Positions 50,054-59,292 of a stretch of 64,000 bases of DNA are shown one piece after another. The stretch's first letter is position 1. The number at the start of each line of letters is the position of its first letter. The notes under the pieces are model-generated. The model was not told where the DNA came from and did not search any database. It saw only the letters and a program-made list of their open reading frames with translations. A program made the translations under genes and the position numbers. The stretch comes from Microbacterium sp. cx-55 (lineage in GTDB: Bacteria > Actinomycetota > Actinomycetes > Actinomycetales > Microbacteriaceae), in contig NZ_CP088261.1 in NCBI RefSeq assembly GCF_021117345.1, positions 186,001 through 250,000 of the forward strand, written 5' to 3'.

Positions 50054-52528
50054 TCAGAGCAGACCCTGCGCGCCGAGAGCCGCACGCAGGACGGGGGCGA
50101 TGTGCTCGGCGTACGCGACCGTCAGGTGCGTCTGGTCGTACTTGGTGGGGATGGTGCCGGCGAAGGCCGGGCACACGTTCTCCCAGCAGCTGAACGGGAG
50201 CGAACTGAGGGCATGGTCCCCGGATGCGGCCGCCGCCGCCTCGGCTGCTGACTGCATGTCGGTCCACGTCGTGTCGACGGAGGTGAGGCAGTTCGCGGGG
50301 CTCGACAGCGGTGAGTAGCACTGCCCGAGATCGGCGCCGAGCGGCGGCGGCGCGAGGTACGCGATGCGGCCGGGCATCGCATAGGTCGACATCTCGGCCT
50401 GCGTCGCCGCGATGAGCGCCGGTGCCGAGAGGTCGGTGCCGTCGGTCGTCCGACCGAGCGTGTAGGCGTTCGAGACCACGACGAGCTGGGCGGGGTCGGC
50501 GGCGATCGCCGCGCGCACGTCGGTCTTCCGCTGCGGGCAGGCGGCCATGACCCCGGCGCCGTCGTTCTGCACGAGCACGTCGGTGAATCGGCATCCGTAG
50601 AGCCCGATCGTCGTGATGCGCCACGCCCCGGCGCTGTCCTCGGCGATCTTCTTGAACGCGGGCGCGTACGCCATCGCGGTCGAGTCGCCGACGAGGTACA
50701 TGTGGTTAGGGGCATCGGTGCTTCCCCACGTGCATCCGGCCGCGTCGAACGCGGCATCGGGTGAGAAGCAGTCGTGGGCGGGGTTGTCGCTCGATGAACG
50801 CGAGATCACGTCGTCGAGCGAGGGGGAGAGGGCGGGCCAGGCGGTGGCGGATGCGGCCGCCGCCAGTTCGTCCTGGAGCGCGGGGAGCGGGTCGGTCTGC
50901 TCCTCGGCGGCAGGCGCGGGCGGTGCGAGCGGGCCGAGGGTGGGGATGCCTCCGACCGTCGACTGCAGGGTGATGGCGATGACGCCGGCGCCGATCACGA
51001 GCACGACAACGCCGAGGACGGCCTGCCCGGCGAAGCGAGCGCGCCAGGCCGACCAGGCCGCGCGACGCGTGTCGGGCGCCGTCGGGCGCTCATCCGATCC
51101 GGGCTCGGGGGTCGCCGAGGGAGATGCTGCGTGGGACGCGGCGGCGCCGACGGCGAGAAGCTCGGATGCGGGCGGGCCGCTCGGGGACGCGACCGCCGGG
51201 GACGCGACCGCCGGGGACGCGACCGCCGGGGGCGCGACCGCCGGGCGCGCGGGCGCCCCGGGGTAGTAGCGTGCGCCGGGAGTCCAGCCGGCGGGCCGAC
51301 TCTGCAGCGTCCGTGCGGGCGGGGTTACGGGCGCCGGAGGTGCGACAGGCGCCGCAGGTGCGACGGGCGCAGCGGATGCGACGGGCGCAACCGGGGCCTC
51401 CGCACCGGCGCGCGAATCGGGCGCGCCCGCGGGGCGCGGGTACGCGCGGAGCCACGGCGAGCGGTGGAGCGGCTGCTCCACGACGAGATAGGACGCGACC
51501 GACAATGCAGCGATCGCGCCCAGGACGATCGGGGTCGTCGGGGCGCCCGCGGGCAGCAGAACTCCCGCGAAGACGATGACGGGGAAGTGCCAGAGGTAGA
51601 TCGAGTACGAGAGGTCGCCGATCGCGACGCTCAGGGGGTTGCTGAGGGGGAACAGATGCCGGGCCCGAGGGTCGCCCGCGACGCCCGCGGCGATCACGAG
51701 CGCAGTGGCGGCGACGGGCAGGGCGGCCCACGGCGCCGGAAACGCGCTGTCGGCGTCGATCGCGACGAACGACCACAGGATTCCCGCGAGTCCCGCCCAG
51801 GCGAGCGGCACGCGGAGCAGACCCGGGACGCGGGCGAGCACGGGCGTCAGCGCGGCGAGGAGCGCGCCCGTGCCGAGTTCCCAGGCGCGCGTCGCGGTGG
51901 AGAAGTAGGCCACCGTCGGCTGGGCCGCCGTGTCGGTCAGAGCCCACGCGAAGGAGGCGACGACGATGACCGCGGCGGCGAGCCCGACCGTGATCCTCCG
52001 CGAGGTGGGGGTTCGCCGCGCGAGCGGAATCACCAGGAGTGCGACCAGAAGCAGCGGCCAGAGCAGGTAGAACTGCTCCTCGACCGACAGTGACCAGAAG
52101 TGCTGCAGCGGAGAGACCGCATCCGTCGACCGGAAGTAGTCGGTGCCGTCGGCGGCGAACCGCCAGTTCGACGACAGCAGCATGGCCGCGATCGCATCGC
52201 CCAGGGTCTGCTCGGCGCGGGGGCGGTTGAACACGAAGAACGCCGCGGTCGTCACGGCGACCAGCACGAGAAGCGACGCGGGCAGGATGCGGCGGATGCG
52301 GCGGGCCGCGAACGCGCGGAGCCGGATGCGGCCGGTGCGCTCCTGCTCGCGGAGCAGCAGGCCCGTGATCAGGAAGCCGGAGATGACGAAGAACACGTCG
52401 ACCCCGACGAACCCTCCGGCCGGAAAGCCGATCGCGTGGCACAGCACGACGGCCACCACGGCGATGGCCCGGAGTCCCTGAACATCGCGCCGAACAGGGG
52501 GCGCGGCGGAGGAGGGAGAGGAGTTCAT
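50054..52528 (-). CDS. OafA/YrhL-type acyltransferase with SGNH domain
   Basis: 824 aa. Acyltransferase-3 membrane domain (about 10-365, ten or more helices): RRDVQGLRAIAVVAVVLCHAIGFPAGGFVGVDVFFVISGFLIT with the conserved His/Arg, SLSVEEQFYLLWPL, LSYSIYLWHFPVIVF. A Pro/Ala linker (about 370-480) includes tandem ASPAV units, then one helix and an extracytoplasmic SGNH hydrolase-like domain (about 590-820) with GDSTAMAYAPAF (Ser block I) and KYDQTHLTVAYAEH (Asp-His). These proteins O-acetylate cell-surface glycans or peptidoglycan. -10 TACACT is seen at 52571-52576. No polysaccharide cluster is directly adjacent, though a GT2-GtrA gene lies 500 bp away. Confidence 0.93.
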   Translation of the reverse strand: MNSSPSSAAPPVRRDVQGLRAIAVVAVVLCHAIGFPAGGFVGVDVFFVISGFLITGLLLREQERTGRIRLRAFAARRIRRILPASLLVLVAVTTAAFFVFNRPRAEQTLGDAIAAMLLSSNWRFAADGTDYFRSTDAVSPLQHFWSLSVEEQFYLLWPLLLVALLVIPLARRTPTSRRITVGLAAAVIVVASFAWALTDTAAQPTVAYFSTATRAWELGTGALLAALTPVLARVPGLLRVPLAWAGLAGILWSFVAIDADSAFPAPWAALPVAATALVIAAGVAGDPRARHLFPLSNPLSVAIGDLSYSIYLWHFPVIVFAGVLLPAGAPTTPIVLGAIAALSVASYLVVEQPLHRSPWLRAYPRPAGAPDSRAGAEAPVAPVASAAPVAPAAPVAPPAPVTPPARTLQSRPAGWTPGARYYPGAPARPAVAPPAVASPAVASPAVASPSGPPASELLAVGAAASHAASPSATPEPGSDERPTAPDTRRAAWSAWRARFAGQAVLGVVVLVIGAGVIAITLQSTVGGIPTLGPLAPPAPAAEEQTDPLPALQDELAAAASATAWPALSPSLDDVISRSSSDNPAHDCFSPDAAFDAAGCTWGSTDAPNHMYLVGDSTAMAYAPAFKKIAEDSAGAWRITTIGLYGCRFTDVLVQNDGAGVMAACPQRKTDVRAAIAADPAQLVVVSNAYTLGRTTDGTDLSAPALIAATQAEMSTYAMPGRIAYLAPPPLGADLGQCYSPLSSPANCLTSVDTTWTDMQSAAEAAAAASGDHALSSLPFSCWENVCPAFAGTIPTKYDQTHLTVAYAEHIAPVLRAALGAQGLL
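51186..51245 (-). repeat. four tandem 15-bp coding repeats
   Basis: Four units of 15 bp, three identical, encode ASPAV-type repeats in the linker of the acyltransferase. Confidence 0.9.
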
Positions 52529-52641
52529 AGGGGAGGGCGGCGCCGCGATCGAGACGCATCACCGCCGACCAGTGTAGGCCTGGGAGCGGTACCACGGCAC
52601 CCGCGCCCTATCGTTGCCTCTCGCAGCGCGGGGAGAGCGAC

Positions 52642-52902
52642 TCAGATCAGCGAGAGCTCGCGGAGCTTCGCGTCGACGTCGGCGTTCGAGGGCTCGACGT
52701 GGTGCGAGGAGTCCGGGTAGACGACGACGGGGATCTGGGTGCGCCCGGAGATGTCGCGCGCGACGTCAGCGGCCGCGGGGTCGGCTTCGAGGTCGATGTA
52801 GGTGTACTCGACGCCGAGGCCGTCGAGCTGCGCCTTCGTGCGGCGGCAGTCGCTGCACCAGGCAGCGCCGAACATGGTGATCCCGGACGATGTTTCGCTC
52901 AT
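52642..52902 (-). CDS. glutaredoxin-like protein (mycoredoxin type)
   Basis: 86 aa. Thioredoxin fold with ITMFGAAWCSDCRRTKAQLDGLGVEYTYIDLE; the redox motif is Cys-Ser-Asp-Cys. ISGRTQIPVVVYPDSSHHVEP supplies the cis-Pro region (TQIPVVV). This matches actinobacterial glutaredoxin-like/mycoredoxin proteins that reduce mixed disulfides using mycothiol; the second Asp in the motif differs from the usual CGPC/CPYC. Start fixed by the leaderless promoter TACCCT. Cytosolic. Confidence 0.92.
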   Translation of the reverse strand: MSETSSGITMFGAAWCSDCRRTKAQLDGLGVEYTYIDLEADPAAADVARDISGRTQIPVVVYPDSSHHVEPSNADVDAKLRELSLI

Positions 52903-52908
52903 GAAACC

Positions 52909-52914
52909 AGGGTA
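52909..52914 (-). promoter_or_regulatory. leaderless promoter -10 TACCCT of glutaredoxin gene
   Basis: TACCCT on the minus strand, six bases, ATG 52902. Confidence 0.6.
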
Positions 52915-53067
52915 AGAGTGAACATCAGGTGTCCGGGTCGTGACGGTCTCCTTAGCGACTTCCTGTGCGGATGCCCAGCCCCCGGTTTTCGATCAGGTCG
53001 GCATGTCAGGATGAAGACGATCTCCTGATCCGGGTGGTCGTTTCTGTTTTTCCCCAAGGCGGTTCGT

Positions 53068-54216
53068 ATGCAGGTCACGGTCGTCGTGCCGACGTTCAAT
53101 GAAGCTCCCAATGTGGCGGAGCTGGTTCGTCGGGTCGCCGCATCCGCTCACGGATACACGGTCGACATCCTCTTCGTGGACGACAGCACCGATGACACCC
53201 CCCGGGTGATCGAGCAGGTCGCTGCGACCGCTCCGGTCCCGGTGCGTCTCATCCACCGCGACAACCCGGTCGGCGGGCTCGGTGGCGCGGTGACCGCGGG
53301 GATCGCCGCGGCCGACTCCGACATCTGCGTCGTCATGGACGGCGACCTGCAGCATCCGCCCGAGACCATCGCGAACCTCGTCACGCGCTTCCGTCGCGGC
53401 GACGTCGATCTCGTCGTCGCGTCGCGGTACGCCGAGGAGGGCGCCGCGACCGGGCTTTCCGACGCGTCGCGCGTGCTGGTCTCGCGCGCCTCGACCTACC
53501 TCACGAAGGCCATGTTCCCGCTGCGCTTGAAAGAGGTGAGCGACCCGATGACCGGGTTCTTCCTCGTCGACCGCCGCGCTCTCGACCTCGAAGAGCTGCG
53601 CCCGCGCGGCTTCAAGATCCTCCTCGAGATCCTGGCCCGTCATCCCGTCCGCGTCGTCGAGGTGCCGTTCTCGTTCGCCGACCGGCACGCGGGCGCGTCG
53701 AAGGCGTCGTTCCGTCAGGGTCTGCACTTCCTCGCCCAGCTCACCGCTCTGCGCTTCGGCAAGATGTCGATGTTCGCGATCATCGGCGGGCTCGGCGCGA
53801 TCGCGAACCTCGCCATCGTCTGGGTGCTCGCGCACGTCGGCATGGGCGACATCAGCTCGATGCTCGTCGCCGCCGAGATCACGATCATCGCGAACTTCCT
53901 GCTGCAGGAGCGGTTCGTCTTCCAGGACGTCAAGGCGGATGCGTCGGGCATCGTGTCGCGATTCGCGAAATCGTTCGCGTTCAACAACGCCGAACTGATC
54001 GTCCGCATCCCGATCACGACGCTGATCATCTCGAACTGGCACATCTCGGTCGTCATCGCGACCGGCATCACCCTCGTCGCCGCGTTCGTCCTGCGATTCC
54101 TCTTCCACTCGCTCGTCGTCTACGCGCCCCGTCGCGCCGGCGCTCGGAAGACGTCGCCGGCCCGCGCGCTGGTCGAAGAACTCGACCGCCAGGCCGTCTC
54201 TCCCGGCGAGCTCTGA
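53068..54216 (+). CDS. GT2 polyprenol-phosphate glycosyltransferase fused to GtrA
   Basis: 382 aa. The GT2 domain (about 1-225, dolichol-phosphate mannosyltransferase-like) has VTVVVPTFNEAPNVAELVRR, LFVDDSTDDTP, the metal motif VMDGDLQHPPE, VSDPMTGFFLVDRRAL and HAGASKASFRQGL. The C-terminal GtrA-like membrane domain (about 235-355) has four helices. Such fusions make a polyprenyl-phosphate sugar on the cytosolic side and may flip it for later glycosylation outside. ATG 53068 is preceded by AAGGCGG. The sugar donor cannot be read. Confidence 0.93.
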   Translation: MQVTVVVPTFNEAPNVAELVRRVAASAHGYTVDILFVDDSTDDTPRVIEQVAATAPVPVRLIHRDNPVGGLGGAVTAGIAAADSDICVVMDGDLQHPPETIANLVTRFRRGDVDLVVASRYAEEGAATGLSDASRVLVSRASTYLTKAMFPLRLKEVSDPMTGFFLVDRRALDLEELRPRGFKILLEILARHPVRVVEVPFSFADRHAGASKASFRQGLHFLAQLTALRFGKMSMFAIIGGLGAIANLAIVWVLAHVGMGDISSMLVAAEITIIANFLLQERFVFQDVKADASGIVSRFAKSFAFNNAELIVRIPITTLIISNWHISVVIATGITLVAAFVLRFLFHSLVVYAPRRAGARKTSPARALVEELDRQAVSPGEL

Positions 54217-54251
54217 GCCCGGTCGTCCGGCGACGAGCCTGATCCCGGTCC

Positions 54252-55409
54252 TCAGCCGACCAGGTTCCGGAAGTCGTCGAGGTCCATTCCGTAGTTGATG
54301 CGGATGGTGGGCAGGGCGAGCTTGTCGGTGCCGGCGCGTACGTAGCCGGGCTCGACCGTGCGCGCCATCTCGAACCCCGCGCGGCGCAGTGCCTCTTTCG
54401 CGGTGTCGTTGTAGTGGCCGTAGGGGTAGGCCATGACCTCTTTCGCACCGAGGATCGCCGCGGAGGTCTCCATGTCGGCGGCGATCTGATCGACGGTCCA
54501 GTTCACCATCCGGCCCTGCCCGTTCTCGCCCGCGGTGTGCATGTCGTGGGTGTGTGAGCGCTGCAGCACGTACATGTTGGGCGTGGGCTCGGTGCGGGCC
54601 GAGGTGATCACGAACGACGTGGTCGGCACGCGATAGTTCTGCACGATCGGGGCGGCGAGTTCGAGCCAGCTCGAGTCGGCGTCATCGTCGGTGACGATCG
54701 CCGACAGCCGGGGGATGTACAGCGCCCCGTCGATGAAGGCGCTCAGTTCGTCCCAGGTCGGAAGGTAGAAGCCGCTCTCCGCGAGGTAATGGATGTGCGA
54801 CTCGAAGTCGCCGATGTAGGTGTAGTTGGCTTTCAACCAGCCGGACTCGCCCTCGGGCTTCGTCGTGAACTGGTGGTACATCAGGATCGGCACGCCGACG
54901 TTCTCGGCGGCGACGTCGTCGGGTGACTTCCACGCGGCGTGCACCGTGGTCTCGTGGTCGGCGCAGGTGACGAGGTCGGCGCCGTTGATGCGCGCCCCGA
55001 CGCTGTAGGACGCGGCGTCACTCGGCGTCGCGTACCACCCCGCGAACACCGCGCCGTCGCGGCGGGGGATCGGCAGGTGGGCGTAGAGGGCGCCCTCGGT
55101 CTGCAGCTGCGGGGCCTCCGCGATGCCGTCGCCCGCGAAGCTCACGGCGCACGCGCGCGGATCGGCGGCGGTGCGGAGCAGTTGCTGCGCGGCGGTGAGT
55201 GGCGTCGCGCTCGGGGTCGGCGCGGGTGTCGCGCTGAGCGTCACCGCGGGGTACGGGGCGGCGGATGCGGGCGTGAACCCGCGGAGGAACGTGAGGGTGG
55301 CGGCGACGCCGGCGGCGACCACGACGACCGGGATCAGCACGGCGACGAACACCCGGAAGGCCCTCCGTCGACGTGGCGGTCGGGTATATGTGCGCCGTCG
55401 AGCCACCAT
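54252..55409 (-). CDS. polysaccharide deacetylase (CE4), membrane-anchored
   Basis: 385 aa. A basic N-terminus and one helix (about 20-43) place the rest outside the cell. After a Thr/Pro linker and a beta-rich N-terminal region comes the NodB-like catalytic domain (about 175-380). Visible motif residues: VGVPILMYHQF at its start, LSAIVTDDDADSSWLEL (metal/base Asp pair; here TDDDAD where TFDDG is canonical), RSHTHDMHTAG (metal His pair) and MAYPYGHYND. It likely removes acetyl groups from peptidoglycan or surface glycans. The departure from the first canonical motif raises a question about activity. It converges with the GT2-GtrA gene. Confidence 0.88.
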   Translation of the reverse strand: MVARRRTYTRPPRRRRAFRVFVAVLIPVVVVAAGVAATLTFLRGFTPASAAPYPAVTLSATPAPTPSATPLTAAQQLLRTAADPRACAVSFAGDGIAEAPQLQTEGALYAHLPIPRRDGAVFAGWYATPSDAASYSVGARINGADLVTCADHETTVHAAWKSPDDVAAENVGVPILMYHQFTTKPEGESGWLKANYTYIGDFESHIHYLAESGFYLPTWDELSAFIDGALYIPRLSAIVTDDDADSSWLELAAPIVQNYRVPTTSFVITSARTEPTPNMYVLQRSHTHDMHTAGENGQGRMVNWTVDQIAADMETSAAILGAKEVMAYPYGHYNDTAKEALRRAGFEMARTVEPGYVRAGTDKLALPTIRINYGMDLDDFRNLVG

Positions 55410-55622
55410 CGTCGTTTCCCCCTACATGGGCGCTCGGCGCCCTCCCCCGTGCGAGGCGACGACCCCGCGACGGTCAGAGTGTAGCGGCGTCGGGTGACGC
55501 GGCTGGGGTGCGACATCCGGAGCCCGCCGACCCCGGTCGTAGACTGGGCTGCTGACCATCGGGGCGCTCTGGCGCACTCCCTCGGCCGCCGCATCCGTCA
55601 CGAACCAACGAACGAAGACACC

Positions 55623-57323
55623 ATGCCGCACTCCGCCGCCGGTCTCGCCTACCGCGAGGCGCGGGACACCCTGCTCGCCCACTCGCACGACGTGGAGGCC
55701 GCGCGCGACGCGTTCTCGTGGCCCGACGTGGGGCCGCACTTCAACTGGGCGGTCGACTGGTTCGACGGCATCGCCGAGGGGAACGATCGCGTCGCCCTGC
55801 GCGTCGTCGAGGAGGACGGCAGCGAGGCGTCGCGCACGTTCGACGAGATGCGCCGCCGCTCGAACCGGGTGGCGAACTGGTTGATCGCGCAGGGTGTCGG
55901 GCGGGGCGACCGCGTGATGCTGATGATCGACAACCGCGTCGAGCTGTGGGAGGCGATGCTCGGGATCATGAAGATCGGCGCCGTGATCCTGCCGACGTCG
56001 GTGGTGCTCGGTCCCGACGACCTGGCGGAGCGCATCGATCGCGCCGGCATCCGCGTCGTGATCGCCGACCAGGACGACGCGGCGAAGTTCGACGGCTTCG
56101 ACCTCGACCTGGTGCGCATCGTGGTCGGGGCGTCACGAGCGGGATGGGTGTCGTTCACGGATGCGGACGCCGCATCCGACGCGGCACCCGGCATCGTCGG
56201 CGACTCGACCGACACCTCGATCGTGTACTTCACCTCCGGCACGACGTCGCGGCCGAAGATGGTCGAGCACACCCACCTCTCGTACCCCGTGGGCCACCTC
56301 AGCACGACGTACTGGATCGGTGTGCGGCCGGGAGACGTGCACATGACGATCAGTGCACCCGGCTGGGGCAAGCACGCGTGGAGCCTGTTTTTCGCCCCGT
56401 GGATCGCCGAGGCCACGATCTTCGTCTACAACTACGGCCGGTTCGATGCCGGCGCCCTCGTCGCCCAGCTCGATCGTGCCGGCGTGAACTCGTTCTGCGC
56501 GCCGCCGACGGTATGGCGGATGCTGATCCAGGCCGATCTGGAGCAGCGCCCCCGCGGGCTCCGCGAACTGCTCTCGGCCGGCGAGCCGCTGAACCCCGAG
56601 GTCATCGCGACGATCGAGCGCTGGTGGGGCATCCAGATCCGCGACGGCTACGGGCAGACCGAACTGACCGCGGTCGTCGGCAACACCCCGGGCGTCGCGC
56701 TGAAGCCCGGGTCGATGGGGCGGGCGCTGCCCGGGGTCGACGTCGTGCTGCTCGACCCGGTCACCGGCGAGATCGCGGACGAGGGTGAGATCTGCCTGCC
56801 GACGCATCCGGTGCGTCCGCTGAACCTCATGCCCGGCTACATCGGCGACGCCGAGCGCACTGCGCTGGTCGAGTACGACGGTTTCTACCACACGAGCGAT
56901 GTCGCCTCCCGCGACGAGAACGGCTTCCTCACGTTCATCGGCCGCACCGACGACGTGTTCAAGGCGAGCGATTACAAGGTGTCGCCGTTCGAGGTGGAAT
57001 CGATCCTGCTCGAGCACCCGGCGGTCGCCGAGGCCGGCGTGGTGGGTGCGCCCGACGAGCTGCGGTTGAACATCGTGAAGGCGTACGTGCACCTCGCGGC
57101 CGGGGCGCCGGCGGATGCGGAGACCGCGCGCAGCATCCTGGCGCACGCGCGCGAGCACCTGCCGCCGTACATGCGGGTGCGGCGGGTCGAGTTCTTCGAG
57201 TTACCGAAGACGATCTCGGGCAAGATCCGTCGCGTCGAACTCCGCGAACGCGAGATCGCGCACGCCGGCGAACGGATCGAGAGCGAGTTCCGCGAGTCGG
57301 ACTTCCCGGGTCTGAAGGGCTGA
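55623..57323 (+). CDS. AMP-forming acyl-CoA synthetase
   Basis: 566 aa. ANL superfamily: the phosphate loop YFTSGTTSRPKMVEH (about 200-215; Ser-Arg where many members have Gly-Lys), GYGQTELTAVVGNTPG (A5), YHTSDVASRDENGFLTFIGRTDDVFKASDYKVSPFEVE (hinge Asp and A8) and the catalytic Lys in PKTISGKIRR. The layout and SGTTS/Q-T-E blocks are like medium-chain/benzoate-type ligases. It activates a carboxylate to acyl-adenylate, then CoA thioester. ATG 55623 is about 70 nt downstream of TAGACT (55541-55546 region). The substrate is unknown; the SulP transporter downstream is a separate unit. Confidence 0.92.
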   Translation: MPHSAAGLAYREARDTLLAHSHDVEAARDAFSWPDVGPHFNWAVDWFDGIAEGNDRVALRVVEEDGSEASRTFDEMRRRSNRVANWLIAQGVGRGDRVMLMIDNRVELWEAMLGIMKIGAVILPTSVVLGPDDLAERIDRAGIRVVIADQDDAAKFDGFDLDLVRIVVGASRAGWVSFTDADAASDAAPGIVGDSTDTSIVYFTSGTTSRPKMVEHTHLSYPVGHLSTTYWIGVRPGDVHMTISAPGWGKHAWSLFFAPWIAEATIFVYNYGRFDAGALVAQLDRAGVNSFCAPPTVWRMLIQADLEQRPRGLRELLSAGEPLNPEVIATIERWWGIQIRDGYGQTELTAVVGNTPGVALKPGSMGRALPGVDVVLLDPVTGEIADEGEICLPTHPVRPLNLMPGYIGDAERTALVEYDGFYHTSDVASRDENGFLTFIGRTDDVFKASDYKVSPFEVESILLEHPAVAEAGVVGAPDELRLNIVKAYVHLAAGAPADAETARSILAHAREHLPPYMRVRRVEFFELPKTISGKIRRVELREREIAHAGERIESEFRESDFPGLKG

Positions 57324-57353
57324 CGCGAGGCCACCCCGCCGGATGCGCGCCCG

Positions 57354-57359
57354 TAAAAT
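57354..57359 (+). promoter_or_regulatory. -10 TAAAAT of sulP gene
   Basis: The most A/T-rich -10 in this part of the window, giving an 80-90 nt leader before ATG 57450. Confidence 0.5.
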
Positions 57360-57449
57360 GACGTCGCGGCGCATTGTCGCCATCCTGTTGCCGCCTCCCG
57401 CGTGATCGTGCCGGGGCGTCGTCGACACCCCCTTCACCCCGGGAGCCGC

Positions 57450-58967
57450 ATGTCCGCCGTCGTCACCGCGCCGCCGCGTCGCGTTCGAATCGAACCGACC
57501 GTCCTGCAGGCGCTGCGCAGTCCGCGCCTGCTCACCCGCGAGGTGCTCGCAGGCCTCGTCGTCGCGATCGCGCTCATCCCCGAGGCGATCGCCTTCTCGA
57601 TCATCGCGGGCGTCGACCCGCGGGTCGGGCTCTTCTCGTCTTTCGTGATGGCGGTCGTCATCGCGTTCGTGGGTGGCCGCCCCGCGATGATCACGGCCGC
57701 GACCGGAGCCGTCGCCCTCGTGATCGCCCCGGTGGCGCGCGAGTACGGCATGGACTACTTCATCGCGACCGTGCTGCTCGCCGGCATCATCCAGGTGCTC
57801 CTCGCCGTGCTGGGCGTCGCGAAGCTCATGCGCTTCATTCCGCGCAGCGTCATGGTCGGGTTCGTGAACGCGCTCGCGATCCTCATCTTCCTCTCGCAGA
57901 TGCCTCAGCTCGTCGATGTGCCGTGGGCGGTGTATCCGCTGGTCGCGGTGGGGCTGCTCATCCTGTTCCTGTTGCCGAAGATCACGCGGGTCGTGCCCGC
58001 ACCTCTCGTGGCGATCATCCTGCTGACGGCCGCCGTGGTGGTCTTCGCGATCTCCGTGCCCACGGTCGGTGACCAGGGTGCGCTGCCGCGGAGCCTTCCC
58101 GAGCTCTTCGTGCCCAACGTGCCGCTCTCGTTCGAGACCCTCGGCATCATCGGGCCGTACGCGCTCGCCGTGGCGGTTGTCGGTCTGCTCGAATCGCTCA
58201 TGACGGCGAAGCTCGTGGATGACGTGACCGACACCCGCTCGAGCAAGACCCGTGAGGCATGGGGTCAGGGAGTGGCCAACCTCGCGTCCGGGTTCTTCGG
58301 CGGCATGGGCGGCTGCGCGATGATCGGCCAGACCATGATCAATGTGAAGGCCTCCGGCGCTCGCACCCGGATCTCCACGTTCCTCGCCGGCGTATTCCTC
58401 CTGGTGCTCGTCGTCGTGCTCGGCGACGTCGTTGCGATCATCCCGATGGCGGTGCTCGTGTCGGTCATGATCTTCGTCTCCGTGGCCACCTTCGATTGGC
58501 ACAGCATCCGCCCGTCGACGCTCCGTCGCCTCCCGTTGAGTGAGACGGCCGTCATGGTCGTGACGGTTGCGATCACGGTGTGGACCCATAACCTCGCGAT
58601 CGGCGTGGTGGTGGGTGTCGTGATGGCGATGGTGCTGTTCGCGCGTCGGGTCGCGCACTTCGCGACGGTGACCCGGACCACGGATGCGGGTGCCCCGGAA
58701 CCCACCGCGCACTACCGCGTGGACGGAGAGCTCTTCTTCGCCTCGAGCAATGACCTCACCACCCAGTTCGAGTACACGACCGATCCCGATCGGATCGTGA
58801 TCGACCTGTCGCGCTCGCACGTCTGGGATGCATCGACCGTGGCTGCGCTCGACGCGATCGTGACGAAATACGAACGCCTCGGCAAGAAGGTCGTGTTCGA
58901 GGGGATGAACGACGAGACGACCGCATTCCACGGCCGACTTTCGGGCGGACTCGGCGCCGGTCACTGA
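57450..58967 (+). CDS. SulP family anion transporter with STAS domain
   Basis: 505 aa from ATG 57450 (GGGA site 7-10 nt upstream); an in-frame GTG at 57402 would add 16 residues. The transmembrane domain (about 25-395, 12-14 helices) has LAGLVVAIALIPEAIAFSIIAGVDPRVGLFSSFVMAVVIAF and QGVANLASGFFGGMGGCAMIGQTMINVKASGARTRIST, both SulP signatures. The C-terminal STAS domain (about 425-500) has IVIDLSRSHVWDASTVAALDAIV. SulP proteins carry sulfate, bicarbonate or carboxylates with H+ or Na+. No sulfur or carbonic anhydrase genes adjoin, so the anion is open. Confidence 0.94.
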   Translation: MSAVVTAPPRRVRIEPTVLQALRSPRLLTREVLAGLVVAIALIPEAIAFSIIAGVDPRVGLFSSFVMAVVIAFVGGRPAMITAATGAVALVIAPVAREYGMDYFIATVLLAGIIQVLLAVLGVAKLMRFIPRSVMVGFVNALAILIFLSQMPQLVDVPWAVYPLVAVGLLILFLLPKITRVVPAPLVAIILLTAAVVVFAISVPTVGDQGALPRSLPELFVPNVPLSFETLGIIGPYALAVAVVGLLESLMTAKLVDDVTDTRSSKTREAWGQGVANLASGFFGGMGGCAMIGQTMINVKASGARTRISTFLAGVFLLVLVVVLGDVVAIIPMAVLVSVMIFVSVATFDWHSIRPSTLRRLPLSETAVMVVTVAITVWTHNLAIGVVVGVVMAMVLFARRVAHFATVTRTTDAGAPEPTAHYRVDGELFFASSNDLTTQFEYTTDPDRIVIDLSRSHVWDASTVAALDAIVTKYERLGKKVVFEGMNDETTAFHGRLSGGLGAGH

Positions 58968-59037
58968 CCTGTTGCCCGCGTCACCTACGGCAGCGCGGCG
59001 GGGGAGTCAACCCGCTGCCGGTGTCGGCGGGCGCGCC

Positions 59038-59043
59038 TAGCCT
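59038..59043 (+). promoter_or_regulatory. leaderless promoter -10 TAGCCT of DUF3072 gene
   Basis: TAGCCT, six bases, ATG 59050. Confidence 0.6.
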
Positions 59044-59049
59044 CGGAGC

Positions 59050-59289
59050 ATGTCCGATGCGAACAACACTCCCGAGACTCTCGGCGCCGTGCACGATAGC
59101 GACAACCCCGCCGAGAAGGATCCCTCCGATTGGGTCACGGGCGACGAGCCCATGACCGCGCCGCAGGCGAGCTACCTCGACACCCTCGCCCGAGAGGCTG
59201 GCGAGGAGATCCCCGCCGACCTCACGAAGGCTGAGGCATCCGAGCAGATCGATCGTCTGCAGGCCGAGACCGGCCGCGGCAACAGCTGA
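59050..59289 (+). CDS. DUF3072 family small protein
   Basis: 79 aa, strongly acidic and hydrophilic. The signature is DPSDWVTGDEPMTAPQASYLDTLAREAGEEIPADLTKAEASEQIDRLQAETG (about 25-75), i.e. the short SAP-like helical pair of DUF3072 (TxAQxxYLxxLxxExG...LTKAEASxxID). The function is unknown; the fold suggests nucleic-acid or protein binding. Its terminator hairpin (59315-59347) lies inside the 3' end of the convergent SMR gene, three bases beyond this stop. Confidence 0.92.
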   Translation: MSDANNTPETLGAVHDSDNPAEKDPSDWVTGDEPMTAPQASYLDTLAREAGEEIPADLTKAEASEQIDRLQAETGRGNS

Positions 59290-59292
59290 GCG

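Noticed and set aside
50640..51270. Plus-strand frame rich in GDATAGD repeats
   Set aside because: It is the complement of the 15-bp repeats in the acyltransferase linker.
57358..57405. A 15-codon frame starting at ATG 57358, upstream of the SulP gene, as an attenuator leader
   Set aside because: It starts inside the -10 element, before the likely transcript start, and has no Cys run.
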